64,000 bases of DNA from Andreprevotia chitinilytica DSM 18519. Its GTDB lineage: Bacteria; Pseudomonadota; Gammaproteobacteria; Burkholderiales; Chitinibacteraceae. Positions within the stretch are counted from its first letter, which is position 1. Each line of letters begins with the position of its first letter. The notes below the pieces were generated by a model. It searched no databases, was not told where the DNA came from, and saw nothing but the letters and a program-made list of their open reading frames with translations. The stretch spans positions 186,001-250,000 of the forward strand of contig NZ_JONM01000005.1 in NCBI RefSeq assembly GCF_000711875.1, given 5' to 3'. Both the position numbers and the translations under genes were made by a program. Shown here piece after piece: positions 33,041-44,015 of the stretch.

Positions 33041-34708
33041 TTACCGCGTAATCGGCTTATACCGAATCCGCTTCGGCTTCGCGCCTTCTTCACCCAGACG
33101 CTTGCGCTTATCGGCTTCGTATTCCTGATAGTTGCCGTCGAAGAATGTCCATTGGCTGTCGCCTTCCGCCGCGAGGATGTGCGTGGCAATCCGGTCGAGG
33201 AACCAGCGATCGTGGCTGATCACGAAAACGGTGCCGGCGAATTCCAGCAGGGCGTCTTCCAGTGCGCGCAGGGTTTCCACGTCCAGATCGTTGGACGGTT
33301 CATCCAGCATCAGTACGTTGCCGCCCTTGAGCAGCGTTTTGGCCAGATGCAGACGGCCGCGCTCACCGCCGGAGAGCGAGCCGATCTTCTTCTGCTGATC
33401 GCCACCCTTGAAGTTGAAGCGGCCCAGATAGGCGCGGCTGCTCATTTCGAATTTGCCGACCGTGATCAGGTCGTGACCGCCGGAGACATCGTCGAACACG
33501 GTCTTGTCGTCTTCCAGCCCTTCGCGGCTTTGTTCGACAAAGGCCATTTGCACGGTGGAGCCGATCTCGATTTCGCCCGAATCCGGCTGTTCTTTGCCGG
33601 CGATCATCTTGAAAAAGGTCGATTTACCCGCGCCGTTCGGGCCGATGATGCCGACGATGGCACCGGCCGGGGCAGCAAACGAAAAGTTGTCCATTAGCAG
33701 GCGGTCGCCAAAGGCTTTGGAGACATTCTTGAACTCGATCACCTTGTCGCCGAGGCGTTCAGCAACCGGGATGAAGATTTCCTGCGTTTCGTTGCGCTTC
33801 TGGTGTTCGAACGAGCTGAGTTCCTCGAAGCGGGCGATCCGCGCCTTGGATTTTGCCTGACGCGCCTTCGGGTTCTGCCGCACCCATTCCAGTTCTTTGT
33901 GCAGCGCTTTCTGGCGGGCCGATTCTTGCGATTCTTCCAGCTTCAGGCGGGCTTCTTTTTGCTCCAGCCAGCTCGAATAATTGCCCTTCCAGGGGATGCC
34001 ATGACCGCGGTCGAGTTCCAGAATCCACTCGGCTGCGTTGTCGAGGAAGTAGCGATCGTGAGTGACGGCGACCACGGTGCCAGGGAAGCGCACCAGGAAC
34101 TGCTCCAGCCATTCGACTGATTCTGCATCCAGGTGGTTGGTCGGCTCGTCCAGCAGCAGCATGTCCGGCTTGGAGAGCAGCAGCTTGCACAGCGCGACGC
34201 GGCGTTTTTCACCGCCGGAGAGGTTGCCGATGATGGCATCCCACGGCGGCAGGCGCAGCGCGTCGGCGGCCAGTTCCATCTGTAGCTCGGTGTTGTCGCC
34301 AGCACCGGTGGAGATGATGGCCTCCAGTTGCGCTTGTTCCTCGGCGAGCTTGTCGAAATCGGCATCCGGATCGGCGTAGGCGGCGTAGACCTCTTCGAGG
34401 CGCTTCTGCGCGGCCATCACTTCGCCCATGCCGCTTTCCACTTCCTCGCGCACGGTGGCTTCGCTGTTGAGCTTCGGCTCTTGTTCCAGATAGCCGATCT
34501 TTACGCCGGCCAGGTGTTGCACCTCGCCGTCGAATTCCTTATCCGCGCCGGCCATGATGCGCAGCACGGTGGATTTACCCGCGCCGTTCAGGCCCAGAAG
34601 GCCGATCTTTGCGCCGGGGAAGAAGGAGAGGGAGATATCCTTGATGATCTGCCGCTTGGGCGGCACGATCTTGCTCACACGGAGCATCGACATTACGTAT
34701 TGGGCCAT
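33041..34708 (-). CDS. ettA: energy-dependent translational throttle protein EttA
   Basis: 555 residues, identical in length to E. coli EttA, an ABC-F protein that binds the ribosomal E site and gates the first peptide bond according to ATP/ADP. It has two ABC domains (Walker A GLNGAGKS and GPNGAGKS; LSGGEKRRVALCKLL and LSGGERGRLHLAKTL; DEPTNHLD and DEPSNDLD) with the arm and linker between them (WVRQNPKARQAKSKARIARF). The start at 34708 (MAQYVMSMLRVSK) matches the family. The open frame goes 294 codons further, antisense to fumC, and is not coding. Confidence 0.96.
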   Translation of the reverse strand: MAQYVMSMLRVSKIVPPKRQIIKDISLSFFPGAKIGLLGLNGAGKSTVLRIMAGADKEFDGEVQHLAGVKIGYLEQEPKLNSEATVREEVESGMGEVMAAQKRLEEVYAAYADPDADFDKLAEEQAQLEAIISTGAGDNTELQMELAADALRLPPWDAIIGNLSGGEKRRVALCKLLLSKPDMLLLDEPTNHLDAESVEWLEQFLVRFPGTVVAVTHDRYFLDNAAEWILELDRGHGIPWKGNYSSWLEQKEARLKLEESQESARQKALHKELEWVRQNPKARQAKSKARIARFEELSSFEHQKRNETQEIFIPVAERLGDKVIEFKNVSKAFGDRLLMDNFSFAAPAGAIVGIIGPNGAGKSTFFKMIAGKEQPDSGEIEIGSTVQMAFVEQSREGLEDDKTVFDDVSGGHDLITVGKFEMSSRAYLGRFNFKGGDQQKKIGSLSGGERGRLHLAKTLLKGGNVLMLDEPSNDLDVETLRALEDALLEFAGTVFVISHDRWFLDRIATHILAAEGDSQWTFFDGNYQEYEADKRKRLGEEGAKPKRIRYKPITR

Positions 34709-34840
34709 GACCTGAAACCGTCGGGTGAAAGATGGCGGGATTTTAACAGGGCGGGCACTGGTCAGCCTGCTTGTTCGATTCGTCTCTTGTGCGGGGCGAG
34801 TCCGGGCTAGCTTGAAACCATTCTTGAAAGGAGCCACAGC

Positions 34841-36244
34841 ATGACCGCATTCCGTTCCGAAACCGATTCGATGGGCGCGATCGATGTCCCCGCCGACCGT
34901 TACTGGGGGGCGCAGACGCAGCGCTCCACCATCAACTTCCCCATCGGGGTGAGCCGCTTTCGCTGGCAGCGGCCGGTGATCCGCGCATTGGGGGTGCTGA
35001 AACGGGCTGCCGCCGAGGCCAATGCAGAACTGGGCGAGTTGCCAGCCGACGTGGCCAAGCTGATCGTGCAGGCGGCGGATGAGGTGATTGCCGGCAAGCT
35101 GGATGAGCACTTCCCGCTGGTGGTGTTCCAGACCGGCTCCGGTACGCAGTCGAACATGAACGCCAACGAAGTGATCTCCAACCGCGCCATCGAAATCGCC
35201 GGTGGCGAGCTGGGCAGCAAGAAGCCGGTGCATCCGAATGACCATGTGAACCGCGGCCAGAGCTCCAACGACACCTTCCCGACCGCTATGCACATTGCTG
35301 TGGTCGAGCAGATCTATGCCAAATTGCTGCCGGCAGTGACAACGTTGGGCGATACGCTGGCGACCAAAGCGGCTGATTACGAGTTCGTGGTCAAAACCGG
35401 CCGTACTCACTTGCAAGATGCCACGCCGATTACGCTCGGCCAGGAAATCGGCGCATGGGTGGCGCAGATCGATTTTGGTTTGACCGCAGTCAAGGCCGCG
35501 TTGCCGGGTTTGCTGGAGTTGGCGATTGGCGGCACGGCGGTCGGCACCGGCCTCAACGCCCATCCCCAATTTGGTGCGCGCGCCGCACATTACATCGCGC
35601 AGCAGACCGGCCAGCCCTTTGTGGATGCGCCGAACAAGTTCTTTGCGCTATCAGCGCATGATGCGCTGGTGCAAACCTCCGCCGCCTTGCGCACGCTTTC
35701 CGGCGGTCTGATGAAGATGGCGAACGACGTGCGCTGGCTCGCCTCCGGCCCGCGTTGCGGCATTGGCGAACTCAATATTCCGGAAAACGAACCGGGTTCA
35801 TCGATCATGCCGGGCAAGGTCAACCCGACCCAATGCGAGGCGATGACGATGGTCTGCGCTCAAGTATTCGGCAACGACGCCACGGTGGCGTTTGCCGGTA
35901 GCCAGGGCAATTTCCAGCTCAATGTGTACAAACCGGTGATGGTGCATAACGTGCTGGAAAGCATCGAGCTGATCGCCGATGCCTGCCTCGCCTTCAACGA
36001 CCACTGCGCGCTCGGTATCGAACCGAACCTGCCGAAGATCGAAGAAAACCTGAGCAAGAACCTGATGCTGGTGACGGCGCTGAATCGCCACATCGGTTAC
36101 GACAAGGCAGGGGCCATTGCCAAAAAGGCGCACAAGGAAGGGCTGACGCTGAAGGAGTCCGCGCTGGCGCTCGGCTATGTGAGCGAGGAGGAGTATGCAC
36201 GGTGGATTGTGCCGATCGAGATGACGCGGCCGAGTGAGGGGTAG
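34841..36244 (+). CDS. fumC: class II fumarate hydratase
   Basis: 467 residues, iron-independent fumarase of the TCA cycle interconverting fumarate and malate. ATG 34841 follows AAGGAG. Conserved regions: [54 protein letters not shown] and the signature [16 protein letters not shown] with the catalytic Ser loop. NRGQSSND and PTQCEA set it apart from the aspartase at 21893. It is divergent from ettA and ends near a family E repeat. Confidence 0.96.
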   Translation: MTAFRSETDSMGAIDVPADRYWGAQTQRSTINFPIGVSRFRWQRPVIRALGVLKRAAAEANAELGELPADVAKLIVQAADEVIAGKLDEHFPLVVFQTGSGTQSNMNANEVISNRAIEIAGGELGSKKPVHPNDHVNRGQSSNDTFPTAMHIAVVEQIYAKLLPAVTTLGDTLATKAADYEFVVKTGRTHLQDATPITLGQEIGAWVAQIDFGLTAVKAALPGLLELAIGGTAVGTGLNAHPQFGARAAHYIAQQTGQPFVDAPNKFFALSAHDALVQTSAALRTLSGGLMKMANDVRWLASGPRCGIGELNIPENEPGSSIMPGKVNPTQCEAMTMVCAQVFGNDATVAFAGSQGNFQLNVYKPVMVHNVLESIELIADACLAFNDHCALGIEPNLPKIEENLSKNLMLVTALNRHIGYDKAGAIAKKAHKEGLTLKESALALGYVSEEEYARWIVPIEMTRPSEG

Positions 36245-36260
36245 ATCGGGGTGAAAACAT

Positions 36261-36333
36261 TGTAGGAGCGAGCTTGCTCGCGATTGCATCGATTGAATCC
36301 AGCGTGGTCATCGCGAGCAAGCTCGCTCCTACA
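36261..36333. repeat. inverted repeat, family E
   Basis: TGTAGGAGCGAGCTTGCTCG...CGAGCAAGCTCGCTCCTACA: 20-bp near-perfect arms about 30 bp apart, each itself containing the palindrome CGAGCTTGCTCG. It resembles the REP/BIME-type element common in pseudomonads and other proteobacteria. Confidence 0.88.
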
Positions 36334-36380
36334 TGATGTATTTCTGCAAGAATCGTAGCCCGTTCAAGGGGATACGGCAC

Positions 36381-36418
36381 AAACAACAACGCCCGGCATG
36401 AACCGGGCGTTGTTGTTT
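36381..36418. terminator. bidirectional rho-independent terminator
   Basis: AAACAACAACGCCCGG and CCGGGCGTTGTTGTTT form a 16-bp perfect stem with a 6-nt loop; A and T runs on either side serve both fumC (plus) and the transporter (minus). Confidence 0.9.
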
Positions 36419-36430
36419 TAGAGCGAAGAC

Positions 36431-37753
36431 TCAGGCCGCTCCATTGGCCAATTTACTGCCCGTGCCAAGAGCCTTGCGCCCCGCCTGCGCCGTAAACGCC
36501 AGCAACAACCCCAACACTGACAGCGCCGCCACGTAATGCGACGGAGCCTGCAGATCCTTGGTCAGCCACCAGGACAGCACCACCGGCGTGAGGCCACCAA
36601 AGATGGCGTAGGCGACGTTGTAGGAGAACGACAGGCCGGAGAAGCGCACGGCAGCCGGGAAGGCGCGCACGGCCACGAATGGCACTGTGGCGATGGCGCC
36701 GACGAAGAAACCGGTAACAGTGTAATTGCGCAGCAACACTTCGGTATCTGGCAGCGACATATAGAAGTAATAGCTGGAGGCGAGCAGGCCGAGGTAGCCG
36801 ACGATCATCGTCACCCGCGCGCCGAAGCGGTCGCTGGCCCAGCCGAAGAACACGCAACCGAAGGTCAGCGCCAGCGTCGCGAAGGCATTCGCTTCGGAGG
36901 CCAGGATCGGCGTGATGTGATGCACCTTCTGCAGATAGGTTGGGGTGAACAGGATCACGACCACGATGGCGGCGGAGAGCACCCAGGTCAGCAACATCGA
37001 CACGCCAACCGCGCCGATATGCTGTTGCAGGATCGGCTTGAGCGGCAGGCCTTGCGCCAGTTCCTGGCGAGCGTGCAGTTCCTTGAAGATCGGTGTTTCT
37101 TCGAGAAAGCGACGCAGGTAAACCGCGAAGAAGCCGAACACACCGCCGAGGATGAACGGGATGCGCCATGCGTCACCCAGCACTTCGGCTGGGGTGTAGT
37201 GCTTGTTGATCGCTACGGCGACCAGCGAGCCAAGCAGGATGCCGGCGGTCAGGCCTGCAGTCAGTGTGCCGACGGCCATGCCGGTGCGGCTGGCGGGTAC
37301 GTGCTCGGTGACGAAGACCCAGGCGCCCGGTACTTCGCCGCCGATGGCTGCGCCTTGCAGGATGCGGAACAGCAGCAGCAGCAGCGGTGCGGCAATGCCG
37401 ATGCTGGCGTAGGTGGGTAGCAGGCCGATGGCGAGGGTCGGTACTGCCATCAGGAAGATCGACAGCGTGAACATGCGCTTGCGGCCGAGCTTGTCGCCGA
37501 AGTGGGCAATGATGATGCCACCGAGCGGACGGGCGAGGTAACCGGCGGCGAAGATGCCGAAGGTTTGCAGCTGCGCCAGCCAATCCGGCATGGTGGCCGG
37601 GAAGAACAGCTTGCCGATCACAGCGGCGAAGAACACGTAGATCACGAAGTCATAGAACTCCAGCGCGCCACCGAGGGCGGATAGCGAGAGCGTCTTGTAA
37701 TCGTTGCGATTGAGCGGCCGGTGCAGTTCGGCTTCAGTGAGTGCGGTTGTCAT
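36431..37753 (-). CDS. MFS transporter, metabolite:H+ symporter (MHS) family
   Basis: 440 residues with 12 predicted helices. The MHS pattern is clear: LGGALEFYDFVIYVFFAAVI in helix 1, FGIFAAGYLARPLGGIIIAHFGD with GDKLGRKR in the first cytoplasmic loop, GAAIGGEVPGAWVFVTEHV and RFLEETPIFKEL. Members carry organic acids, proline/betaine or similar solutes with protons. The substrate is not evident; the convergent fumC suggests but does not prove an organic acid. The start at 37753 is chosen by family length. 37754-38017 holds no gene. Confidence 0.88.
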   Translation of the reverse strand: MTTALTEAELHRPLNRNDYKTLSLSALGGALEFYDFVIYVFFAAVIGKLFFPATMPDWLAQLQTFGIFAAGYLARPLGGIIIAHFGDKLGRKRMFTLSIFLMAVPTLAIGLLPTYASIGIAAPLLLLLFRILQGAAIGGEVPGAWVFVTEHVPASRTGMAVGTLTAGLTAGILLGSLVAVAINKHYTPAEVLGDAWRIPFILGGVFGFFAVYLRRFLEETPIFKELHARQELAQGLPLKPILQQHIGAVGVSMLLTWVLSAAIVVVILFTPTYLQKVHHITPILASEANAFATLALTFGCVFFGWASDRFGARVTMIVGYLGLLASSYYFYMSLPDTEVLLRNYTVTGFFVGAIATVPFVAVRAFPAAVRFSGLSFSYNVAYAIFGGLTPVVLSWWLTKDLQAPSHYVAALSVLGLLLAFTAQAGRKALGTGSKLANGAA

Positions 37754-38017
37754 GGTTGTTTTGATCGCGTGCGCAGAGTCGATAGGGACAGCGGGTCTTA
37801 CTACTTGTTTTCCACGGGCGGGGGGTGACGCCTGCTGGCTGCAGTTGTTCGTGGCGCTCGGTGGGATGGGGAGCGGGGATCGGGCGAGGCGGGGTAGGGC
37901 CTCGCCGGGAACAGCCGGCATGCACAGCCAGCGGGCATTCTATGCCGGTTTGGGTGGTTTTGGTGCGTGGCGATGGCGTGCTGCTTTCACTGATGCGGGT
38001 GTTGGGGCCAGCCATCT

Positions 38018-38163
38018 TGTAGGGTGGGTTAGCCCAAAAGGGCGTAACCCACGCAGTACCGTGGCAGATGGGCCGGCATGGTGCCGGTTCAACGTCGCTC
38101 CGCATGGGTTACGCCCCAGCTGAGCGAAGCAAGCTTCGCACGCTGGGGCTAACCCATCCTACA
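38018..38163. repeat. long inverted repeat, family F, overlapping the end of truC
   Basis: TGTAGGGTGGGTTAGCCCAA...GGGGCTAACCCATCCTACA, with inner GGGCGTAACCCA and TGGGTTACGCCC arms, spans about 146 bp. The truC stop codon (38159-38161) lies within the right end. Confidence 0.82.
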
Positions 38164-38893
38164 GGGCGGCTTGCCAGCCCAGCGCATCCAGCACGCTTTG
38201 CATGTCCTCCGCCAGCGGGCAACTCAGATCCAGCGCTTCGCCACTCACCGGATGCGTCAGCTGCATCCCCGTACAAGCCAGCAGCAGTCGCGCCACGCCG
38301 AATTGCGCCGCGAACATGCGGTTGTGCGGGCCTTTGCCATAGGTGGCATCGCCGATGATCGGGTGGGAGAGATGCTTCAAATGCCGGCGCAGCTGATGAC
38401 GGCGGCCGGTGATTGGCGATAGCGCGGCCAGTGAGTAACGCGTGGTCGGGTAGCGGTCGTTCGGTAGTGGCAACTCGGCGCTGGCGAGTCGCCGGAAATC
38501 GGTGATCGCATCCTGCACTACCGGGTCGCCCATCGTGAGCACGTGGCCGTAATCATCGGCTTGGCGCGTCAACGGGTGGTCGATGCGGCCTTCCTCGGGT
38601 AGCCAGCCGCGCACGATGGCGAGATAGTTCTTGCCGACCTGCTTGTTCTCGAAGGCGGTCGAGACGGCTCGGCCGGTGTCCTGATCCAGCGCGAACAGCA
38701 GAATGCCGGATGTGCCTTTGTCCAGACGATGTACCGGGTAGACGCGTCGGCCCACCTGATCGCGCACGATCTGCATGGCGAAGCGAGTCTCGTGGCGGTC
38801 GATCATCGAGCGGTGCACCAGCAGGCCGGATGGCTTGTGCACGGCGATCAGCCATTCATCCTGATAGACGACAGGTAGTGTCTCTCGGCTCAT
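38159..38893 (-). CDS. truC: tRNA pseudouridine(65) synthase TruC
   Basis: 244 residues. It follows E. coli TruC closely: [42 protein letters not shown] with the catalytic Asp, [38 protein letters not shown] and [16 protein letters not shown]. It modifies U65 in certain tRNAs. Its ATG overlaps the ftsK stop by four bases (ATGA), so the two are cotranslated. The last codons and the stop fall inside an inverted repeat, which may have replaced the original C-terminus; E. coli TruC is some 15 residues longer. Confidence 0.93.
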   Translation of the reverse strand: MSRETLPVVYQDEWLIAVHKPSGLLVHRSMIDRHETRFAMQIVRDQVGRRVYPVHRLDKGTSGILLFALDQDTGRAVSTAFENKQVGKNYLAIVRGWLPEEGRIDHPLTRQADDYGHVLTMGDPVVQDAITDFRRLASAELPLPNDRYPTTRYSLAALSPITGRRHQLRRHLKHLSHPIIGDATYGKGPHNRMFAAQFGVARLLLACTGMQLTHPVSGEALDLSCPLAEDMQSVLDALGWQAAL

Positions 38894-41800
38894 GGCTCAC
38901 CGGCCGGTGCGAGGATATTGCGGTTGCCGTTGCTTTCCATTGCGCTGACGAGGCCGGCCGCTTCCATGCAGTCGATCAGGCGGGCGGCGCGGTTGTAGCC
39001 GATGCGCAACTGGCGCTGGACGGACGAGATCGATGCGCGCCGGCTTTGCAGCACGAAGGCGACGGCTTCGTCGTACAGCGGGTCGGCTTCGGCGTCCGCA
39101 TTGGCGGCCGGGCCGGTGGCGGCGCTTTCGGCATCGAAGCCCGCATTCAGCACGCCATCCACATAGTCCGGTTCGCCGAATTGCTTCAGATACTCGACGA
39201 TGCCATGCACCTCGTCATCGGCCACGAATGCGCCGTGCACGCGTTGCGGGTAGCCGGTGCCGGGTGGCAGATACAGCATGTCGCCCTGGCCCAGCAGCGC
39301 CTCCGCACCCATTTGATCGAGGATGGTGCGGCTATCGACTTTCGACGAGACCTGGAAGGCTATCCGTGTCGGGATATTGGCCTTGATCAAGCCGGTGATC
39401 ACATCCACTGATGGCCGTTGCGTGGCAAGGATCAAGTGAATGCCGGCGGCACGGGCTTTTTGTGCCAAGCGCGCGATTAACTCTTCGATCTTCTTGCCCG
39501 CCACCATCATCAGATCAGCGAACTCATCCACTACCACCACGATGAAGGGCAGGTGTTCCAATGGCTCGGGATTGTCCGGTGTGAGCGTGAACGGGTTGGT
39601 GAGCTTGCGTCCGCTGTCGGCGGCCTCGCGCAGCTTCTGGTTGTAGCCAGCCAAGTTCCGCACGCCGAGTGCGCTCATCAGCCGGTAGCGCTTTTCCATT
39701 TCCGCCACGCACCAGTTGAGCGCATTGGCGGCAAGCTTCATGTCGGTGACGACTGGGGCCAGCAGATGCGGAATGCCATCGTAGACGGACAGCTCCAGCA
39801 TCTTCGGGTCGACCATGATGAAGCGCACGTCTTCTGGTGTGGCCTTGTATAGCAGTGACAGGATCATCGCGTTCACGCCGACGGATTTGCCGGAGCCGGT
39901 CGTCCCCGCCACCAGCATATGCGGCGCCTTGGCGAGGTCGGTAACGATGGGTTTGCCGGTGATGTCCTTGCCCAGCGCCATGGTGAGCTTGGAGGCGGTC
40001 TGGGTGAATTCGTCCGCCGCCAGGATTTCCGAGAGGCGGATCATCTGGCGAGTCGGGTTCGGCAGCTCCATGCCCATGCAGGTCTTGCCGGGAATCGTTT
40101 CGACTACGCGAATCGACGCCAGCCCCAGTGCACGGGCTAGGTCTTTCATCAGATTCACGATCTGCGCGCCGCGCACGCCGACGGCTGGTTCGATCTCGTA
40201 CCGCGTGATCACCGGGCCGGCATAGGCGTCGATCACACGCACTTTCACCCGGAATTCGCTCAGCCGCTCCTCGATGAGGATGCCTCGCTCGATCAGTTCC
40301 TCTTCCGACTGCGATGCCACGGCCATGTCGGGGGCGTGCAGCAGTGACAGCGGCGGCAGGATGGTGTCGTCGTAGTGGCGCGGCTCGGGGGGCGGTGCGG
40401 CAGGGGGCTGGAGTGCTGCTGGTTCCTGCAGAACGAGGGCGGGTGCGTGGGCTGGCTCACCCAGCTCGCCGTGAGGGGCAAATCGTTGCTGTGCTGCCGC
40501 TAATGCCAAGCCCAACGCAGTTGTTGGCTCGCTAAGCGGGACGACTCTGACTGGAACAGGTTGAACCGCTGGCGCTTCGATTCGCACTGGTACTGGCGCT
40601 GGTGCTGGCGGTACTGGCGGGGCTGCGTACGGCGGGGCAATGACCGCTTCTAGCGCGGGCGAGGGGCTCGATGGCGTGAACTCAATCTCGGCCAGCGCCG
40701 TGGTTTGCCACGGCGCCAGGGATGGGGCGATTTCTGATACTTCAGCCGGTGTGATTAGTGCACTTGGCTCGTTGATGGGCAGAACATCCAGTGGCAGGCT
40801 TGGCGCAACGGATGCTGGCCGTACCGGCGGTGGTGTAGGAACGACCTGCGCGATGGGCGGCTGCGATATGGTGTAGGTCGTCGGGTATGTCGGGGACGCT
40901 ACTGGCGACGGTTGCGTCGGCAAGACGAGGGCTTGTGCTTCGGGCACGTTCGTCGCAACAGGTTCGGCGGCGACAACCGGCGTGGGCACGATTGGCTGGA
41001 TGACCGTGGTGCCAGGTACCAACAGATCCGCTTGCGCGATGCGAGGCTCGATGGCGAGCGGTGTAGTGAGCACTTCAGCCAACGATTCAGTCGGTAGGGC
41101 GGCCGGCATTAAGGGGGCCGGTGCAGGGATTGGCGTTTCGGTGACGGTCGGCGTCGCCGCTTTCGCTTCCGGCACTTGGGCAACGACCGGTCTTGGCACT
41201 GGCTTCATGGCTGCCGGTTTCAGCATCGGGCTGGCCGGCTTGCTCACCACGGGGCTGGTTTTGGCCACTGGCGTTGCGACCCGTTCGCCATGAATCTCAC
41301 GCAAGCGGGCGCGGATTTCGGCGGTGTCGATCATCGGCAGCTCGGCCGCCGGGGGCGGCACTGGGGCCGAGCCGCGACGCGGTGCGCGATAGGCTTGGTT
41401 CAGGTTCGCCAATACCTGCGGCAACTCGATCACCGGCAGTTCGCGTTCTTGCTGGCGTGGCGTGTTGGGTATTTTCCGTTTCTGGATTTCCACTAAAGGC
41501 GGCGTTGGCTTGGTCGGCTCTGTGGCTAGGGGCGTAACGATCTGGGGTTCGTGGCGGTCGTGGGCCTGAGCGTGGGTTTCTGGTGCATTCACCGCGGGAG
41601 CTGGTGTCTCTACCGATTTGGCCGCAGTGCGGCGGCGTTTGAGGCGCGCGACTGCTGTGTTGACTGAGGCCAGTACTTTGTCGATTGGCGTCGCGATGGC
41701 TTCAGCCGGCACTTGCAAATCCATGTCTTCATGTTCGGGCACTGCCGGGCCACGATTGCGTGGGGGCGTGTAATACGGCGTATCGCGCAGCTCTCGCCAC

Positions 41801-42282
41801 CAGGTCGAGATACGGGCAGCACCGAGCGCGTTGAATAGCGTGCCCCAAGTCCGTTGCGTCCACAGTGGCAGGCCGATCCCCACTGCAAGCAGGACCACGG
41901 CTACGGCAAGCAGCGGCTTGCCGGCATGCAGTCCGATGCTGCCCAGTAACCACTTGCCGAGCAGCGGCGTGCCATCTGCACCCGCCAGGTAATCCGCCAA
42001 TACAAAGCCGAGGAACAACAAGCTCACGCCCGCAAGCCGCTTTGGTTCAGCAATGGGCAGAGCCGGTCGCAATGTCTTGTGGGTGCGCCAGCAGGCCTTG
42101 GCAAATGGCAGCAACAACATCCAGGCCGGATGCCCGAGCAGGAGATTGAGCGGGCCGCTTGGCAGCATCAGGAGCGCAACAACAATGGTCGCAAACAGCC
42201 AGGCCAAGGTGATGATGAAGCGATGGGGCGCGCGATCCGGGTCGGATGGCTCGGTATGCAGGGGCGAGGGAGCTTCGGTCAT
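38890..42282 (-). CDS. ftsK: DNA translocase FtsK
   Basis: 1130 residues. Order: N-terminal membrane domain with about four helices (to about residue 150), a very long Pro/Ala/Val-rich linker (about 170-620), then the RecA-like motor with Walker [16 protein letters not shown] and Walker [14 protein letters not shown], followed by [22 protein letters not shown]-terminal gamma winged helix (about 1060-1125, [20 protein letters not shown]) reads KOPS sites. FtsK clears chromosome termini through the septum and activates XerCD at dif. The linker is long for a betaproteobacterium. A four-base overlap couples it to truC. Confidence 0.95.
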   Translation of the reverse strand: MTEAPSPLHTEPSDPDRAPHRFIITLAWLFATIVVALLMLPSGPLNLLLGHPAWMLLLPFAKACWRTHKTLRPALPIAEPKRLAGVSLLFLGFVLADYLAGADGTPLLGKWLLGSIGLHAGKPLLAVAVVLLAVGIGLPLWTQRTWGTLFNALGAARISTWWRELRDTPYYTPPRNRGPAVPEHEDMDLQVPAEAIATPIDKVLASVNTAVARLKRRRTAAKSVETPAPAVNAPETHAQAHDRHEPQIVTPLATEPTKPTPPLVEIQKRKIPNTPRQQERELPVIELPQVLANLNQAYRAPRRGSAPVPPPAAELPMIDTAEIRARLREIHGERVATPVAKTSPVVSKPASPMLKPAAMKPVPRPVVAQVPEAKAATPTVTETPIPAPAPLMPAALPTESLAEVLTTPLAIEPRIAQADLLVPGTTVIQPIVPTPVVAAEPVATNVPEAQALVLPTQPSPVASPTYPTTYTISQPPIAQVVPTPPPVRPASVAPSLPLDVLPINEPSALITPAEVSEIAPSLAPWQTTALAEIEFTPSSPSPALEAVIAPPYAAPPVPPAPAPVPVRIEAPAVQPVPVRVVPLSEPTTALGLALAAAQQRFAPHGELGEPAHAPALVLQEPAALQPPAAPPPEPRHYDDTILPPLSLLHAPDMAVASQSEEELIERGILIEERLSEFRVKVRVIDAYAGPVITRYEIEPAVGVRGAQIVNLMKDLARALGLASIRVVETIPGKTCMGMELPNPTRQMIRLSEILAADEFTQTASKLTMALGKDITGKPIVTDLAKAPHMLVAGTTGSGKSVGVNAMILSLLYKATPEDVRFIMVDPKMLELSVYDGIPHLLAPVVTDMKLAANALNWCVAEMEKRYRLMSALGVRNLAGYNQKLREAADSGRKLTNPFTLTPDNPEPLEHLPFIVVVVDEFADLMMVAGKKIEELIARLAQKARAAGIHLILATQRPSVDVITGLIKANIPTRIAFQVSSKVDSRTILDQMGAEALLGQGDMLYLPPGTGYPQRVHGAFVADDEVHGIVEYLKQFGEPDYVDGVLNAGFDAESAATGPAANADAEADPLYDEAVAFVLQSRRASISSVQRQLRIGYNRAARLIDCMEAAGLVSAMESNGNRNILAPAGEP

Positions 42283-42431
42283 TTTGTAACGCTGGTGGCG
42301 CCGCGATGCAGCGCTGGTGAGGAAGGGCGGTGGCCCCTGAATCGGGTTGGTCTGGGTGGTGCGACCAAGGGCGGAATTTTAGCATACGCGAATGACTCCC
42401 CCGCGGGGTCTTCTGTGCGGGTGGTCACGGG

Positions 42432-42668
42432 TTGATTTGCCTTTGTTGCGATGCAGCAGTGGATCATTCCGGCGAATTCCTTCACCATCTTGAAGAACAA
42501 TGCAAGGATGTATGGTGCAAGTCGCCAACGGGCGTTGAAATCAGGCAGTTCACCGAGGATTTGAGTTTGTCGCGCATCAAAGTGATTCAAAGCCAGTCCA
42601 CCGAAATGGTGTTGACGGCTGTTTGGGATGTTGTGCCGTTGGGATGTTCCTTGGGGGCATGGCGATGA
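42432..42668 (+). CDS. doubtful small open frame before the hydrolase gene
   Basis: 78 codons from a TTG, ending in a TGA that overlaps the hydrolase start. The middle part (VWCKSPTGVEIRQFTEDLSL) reads protein-like, but no family is recognised and the start is poor. It may be a small coupled gene, a remnant or chance. The remaining part of 42283-42658 holds the divergent promoter region of ftsK and nothing else I can support. Confidence 0.25.
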   Translation: MICLCCDAAVDHSGEFLHHLEEQCKDVWCKSPTGVEIRQFTEDLSLSRIKVIQSQSTEMVLTAVWDVVPLGCSLGAWR

Positions 42669-43492
42669 GCGGCGTGTTGGAAGTCCTGCACCATCCGCCG
42701 ACGGGTGTGGCGCGCAACGCAGCACCGCCACTGCTGTTTGTGCACGGCGCATATACCGGAGCTTGGTGTTGGGATGCCCATTTCCTGCCCTGGTTTGCCG
42801 AACGCGGCTTTGATGCGCATGCGGTCAGTTTGCGCGGGCATGCCGGGAGCTGGGGCCGGGATCGGCTCGATCATTTCGGCATTCATGATTTCGTGGCCGA
42901 TGTCGCTGAGGTTGCCGCTGGATTGGCCGCGCCACCCGTGATCATCGGTCATTCGTTCGGTGGTTTCGTCGCGCAGACGCTGGCACGGCAACAATCCTTG
43001 CCTGCCATGGCTTTGCTGGGCAGCGTGCCGCCCTATGGCCTGAGCGGTTCCTTGGCGCATATGGGTTGGAGTACACCGCATCTGTTGTGGGCGCTTGGCC
43101 GGCATCAGTTCAGCGAGCACCCGCTGGCGATGCGCTTGCCCGAGCCGGATCTGGCGCTGATGCGTGAGCTGCTGTTTTCCAATGCCCTGGATAGCGACGT
43201 GATTCGCGATTTCGCCGCGCGCACGCAACCCGAGTCCTTGCGGGCACTGGGCGAGTTGTTGTTACCGCAGCCGTGGCGATTGTGGAAAGAGCCACAGTTG
43301 CCTTGCCTGGTGGTCGGTGTTGATAACGATCGCATCATTTCGGCAGGTGATGTCTGGCTGACGGCCCGCGCGTGGCATACCACGCCGCGCTTTTTCGCCG
43401 AAACCGGCCATGCATTGATGATCGATCAAGGGTGGGAACGGATCGCCACCTGCGTGGCCGAATGGCTGGATGCGACCTTTCCGGCCGCGTGA
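42659..43492 (+). CDS. alpha/beta hydrolase
   Basis: 277 residues from MAMSGVLEV (ATG 42665 is equally possible). Alpha/beta-hydrolase fold: oxyanion region LLFVHGAYTGAWCW, nucleophile Ser in GHSFGG, Asp in VVGVDNDRII and His in ETGHALMID near the C-terminus, so the catalytic triad is complete. No signal peptide; cytoplasmic. The substrate is unknown; HGAYTGAWCW resembles esterase/haloperoxidase-like members. It is followed 24 bp later by msrB in the same direction, probably one transcript. Confidence 0.87.
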   Translation: MAMSGVLEVLHHPPTGVARNAAPPLLFVHGAYTGAWCWDAHFLPWFAERGFDAHAVSLRGHAGSWGRDRLDHFGIHDFVADVAEVAAGLAAPPVIIGHSFGGFVAQTLARQQSLPAMALLGSVPPYGLSGSLAHMGWSTPHLLWALGRHQFSEHPLAMRLPEPDLALMRELLFSNALDSDVIRDFAARTQPESLRALGELLLPQPWRLWKEPQLPCLVVGVDNDRIISAGDVWLTARAWHTTPRFFAETGHALMIDQGWERIATCVAEWLDATFPAA

Positions 43493-43516
43493 TCACCAAT
43501 CAATTCAAGGGGAAAC

Positions 43517-43921
43517 ATGATGAGCGACAAGATCGTCAAATCCGATGCCGAATGGCGCAAGCAACTGACCCCCGAGCAATATCGGGTCACGCGGCAGGCC
43601 GGCACCGAGCGGCCTTTTTCCGGCGAGCATTACTATCACAATGATGCGGGTGAATACCGCTGCGTGTGTTGTGATTCCCTGCTGTTTCACTCCACGACCA
43701 AATTCGATGCCGGTTGTGGCTGGCCGAGTTTTTGGGAAGAAGCGGCCGACGGCGCGATTGTCCGCTTGCGGGATGACAGCCATGGCATGGTGCGAATCGA
43801 GGTGCGTTGCGCCCACTGCGATGCGCATCTCGGGCATGTATTCCCTGATGGGCCGGAACCCACTGGTGAGCGTTATTGCATCAATTCTGTTGCGCTTTCG
43901 TTCGATCCGGAAAAGCGTTGA
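43517..43921 (+). CDS. msrB: peptide-methionine (R)-S-oxide reductase MsrB
   Basis: 134 residues. It reduces methionine-R-sulfoxide in proteins. Two zinc-binding pairs (Cys49/Cys52 and Cys98/Cys101), the core [16 protein letters not shown] and the catalytic Cys121 in RYCINSVAL are all in place. AAGGGGAAA precedes the ATG. It belongs to the cytoplasmic, single-domain zinc form. It is cotranscribed with the hydrolase upstream. Confidence 0.96.
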   Translation: MMSDKIVKSDAEWRKQLTPEQYRVTRQAGTERPFSGEHYYHNDAGEYRCVCCDSLLFHSTTKFDAGCGWPSFWEEAADGAIVRLRDDSHGMVRIEVRCAHCDAHLGHVFPDGPEPTGERYCINSVALSFDPEKR

Positions 43922-44015
43922 GTAATTTCACTGGAATTTGTGGTACTTTTTTCTTCTGAAATCATTATTCGGCCCGTTGTCGGTCAAGAGATAAAACCTA
44001 ATCAGGGGTAAGCGA

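Noticed and set aside
34709-35590. 294-codon upstream extension of ettA
   Set aside because: It lies antisense to fumC, and EttA has exactly the family length of 555 residues from 34708.
37754-38017. Open frames in the gap before the MHS transporter
   Set aside because: None has a ribosome site or recognisable product; the region probably holds the promoter only.
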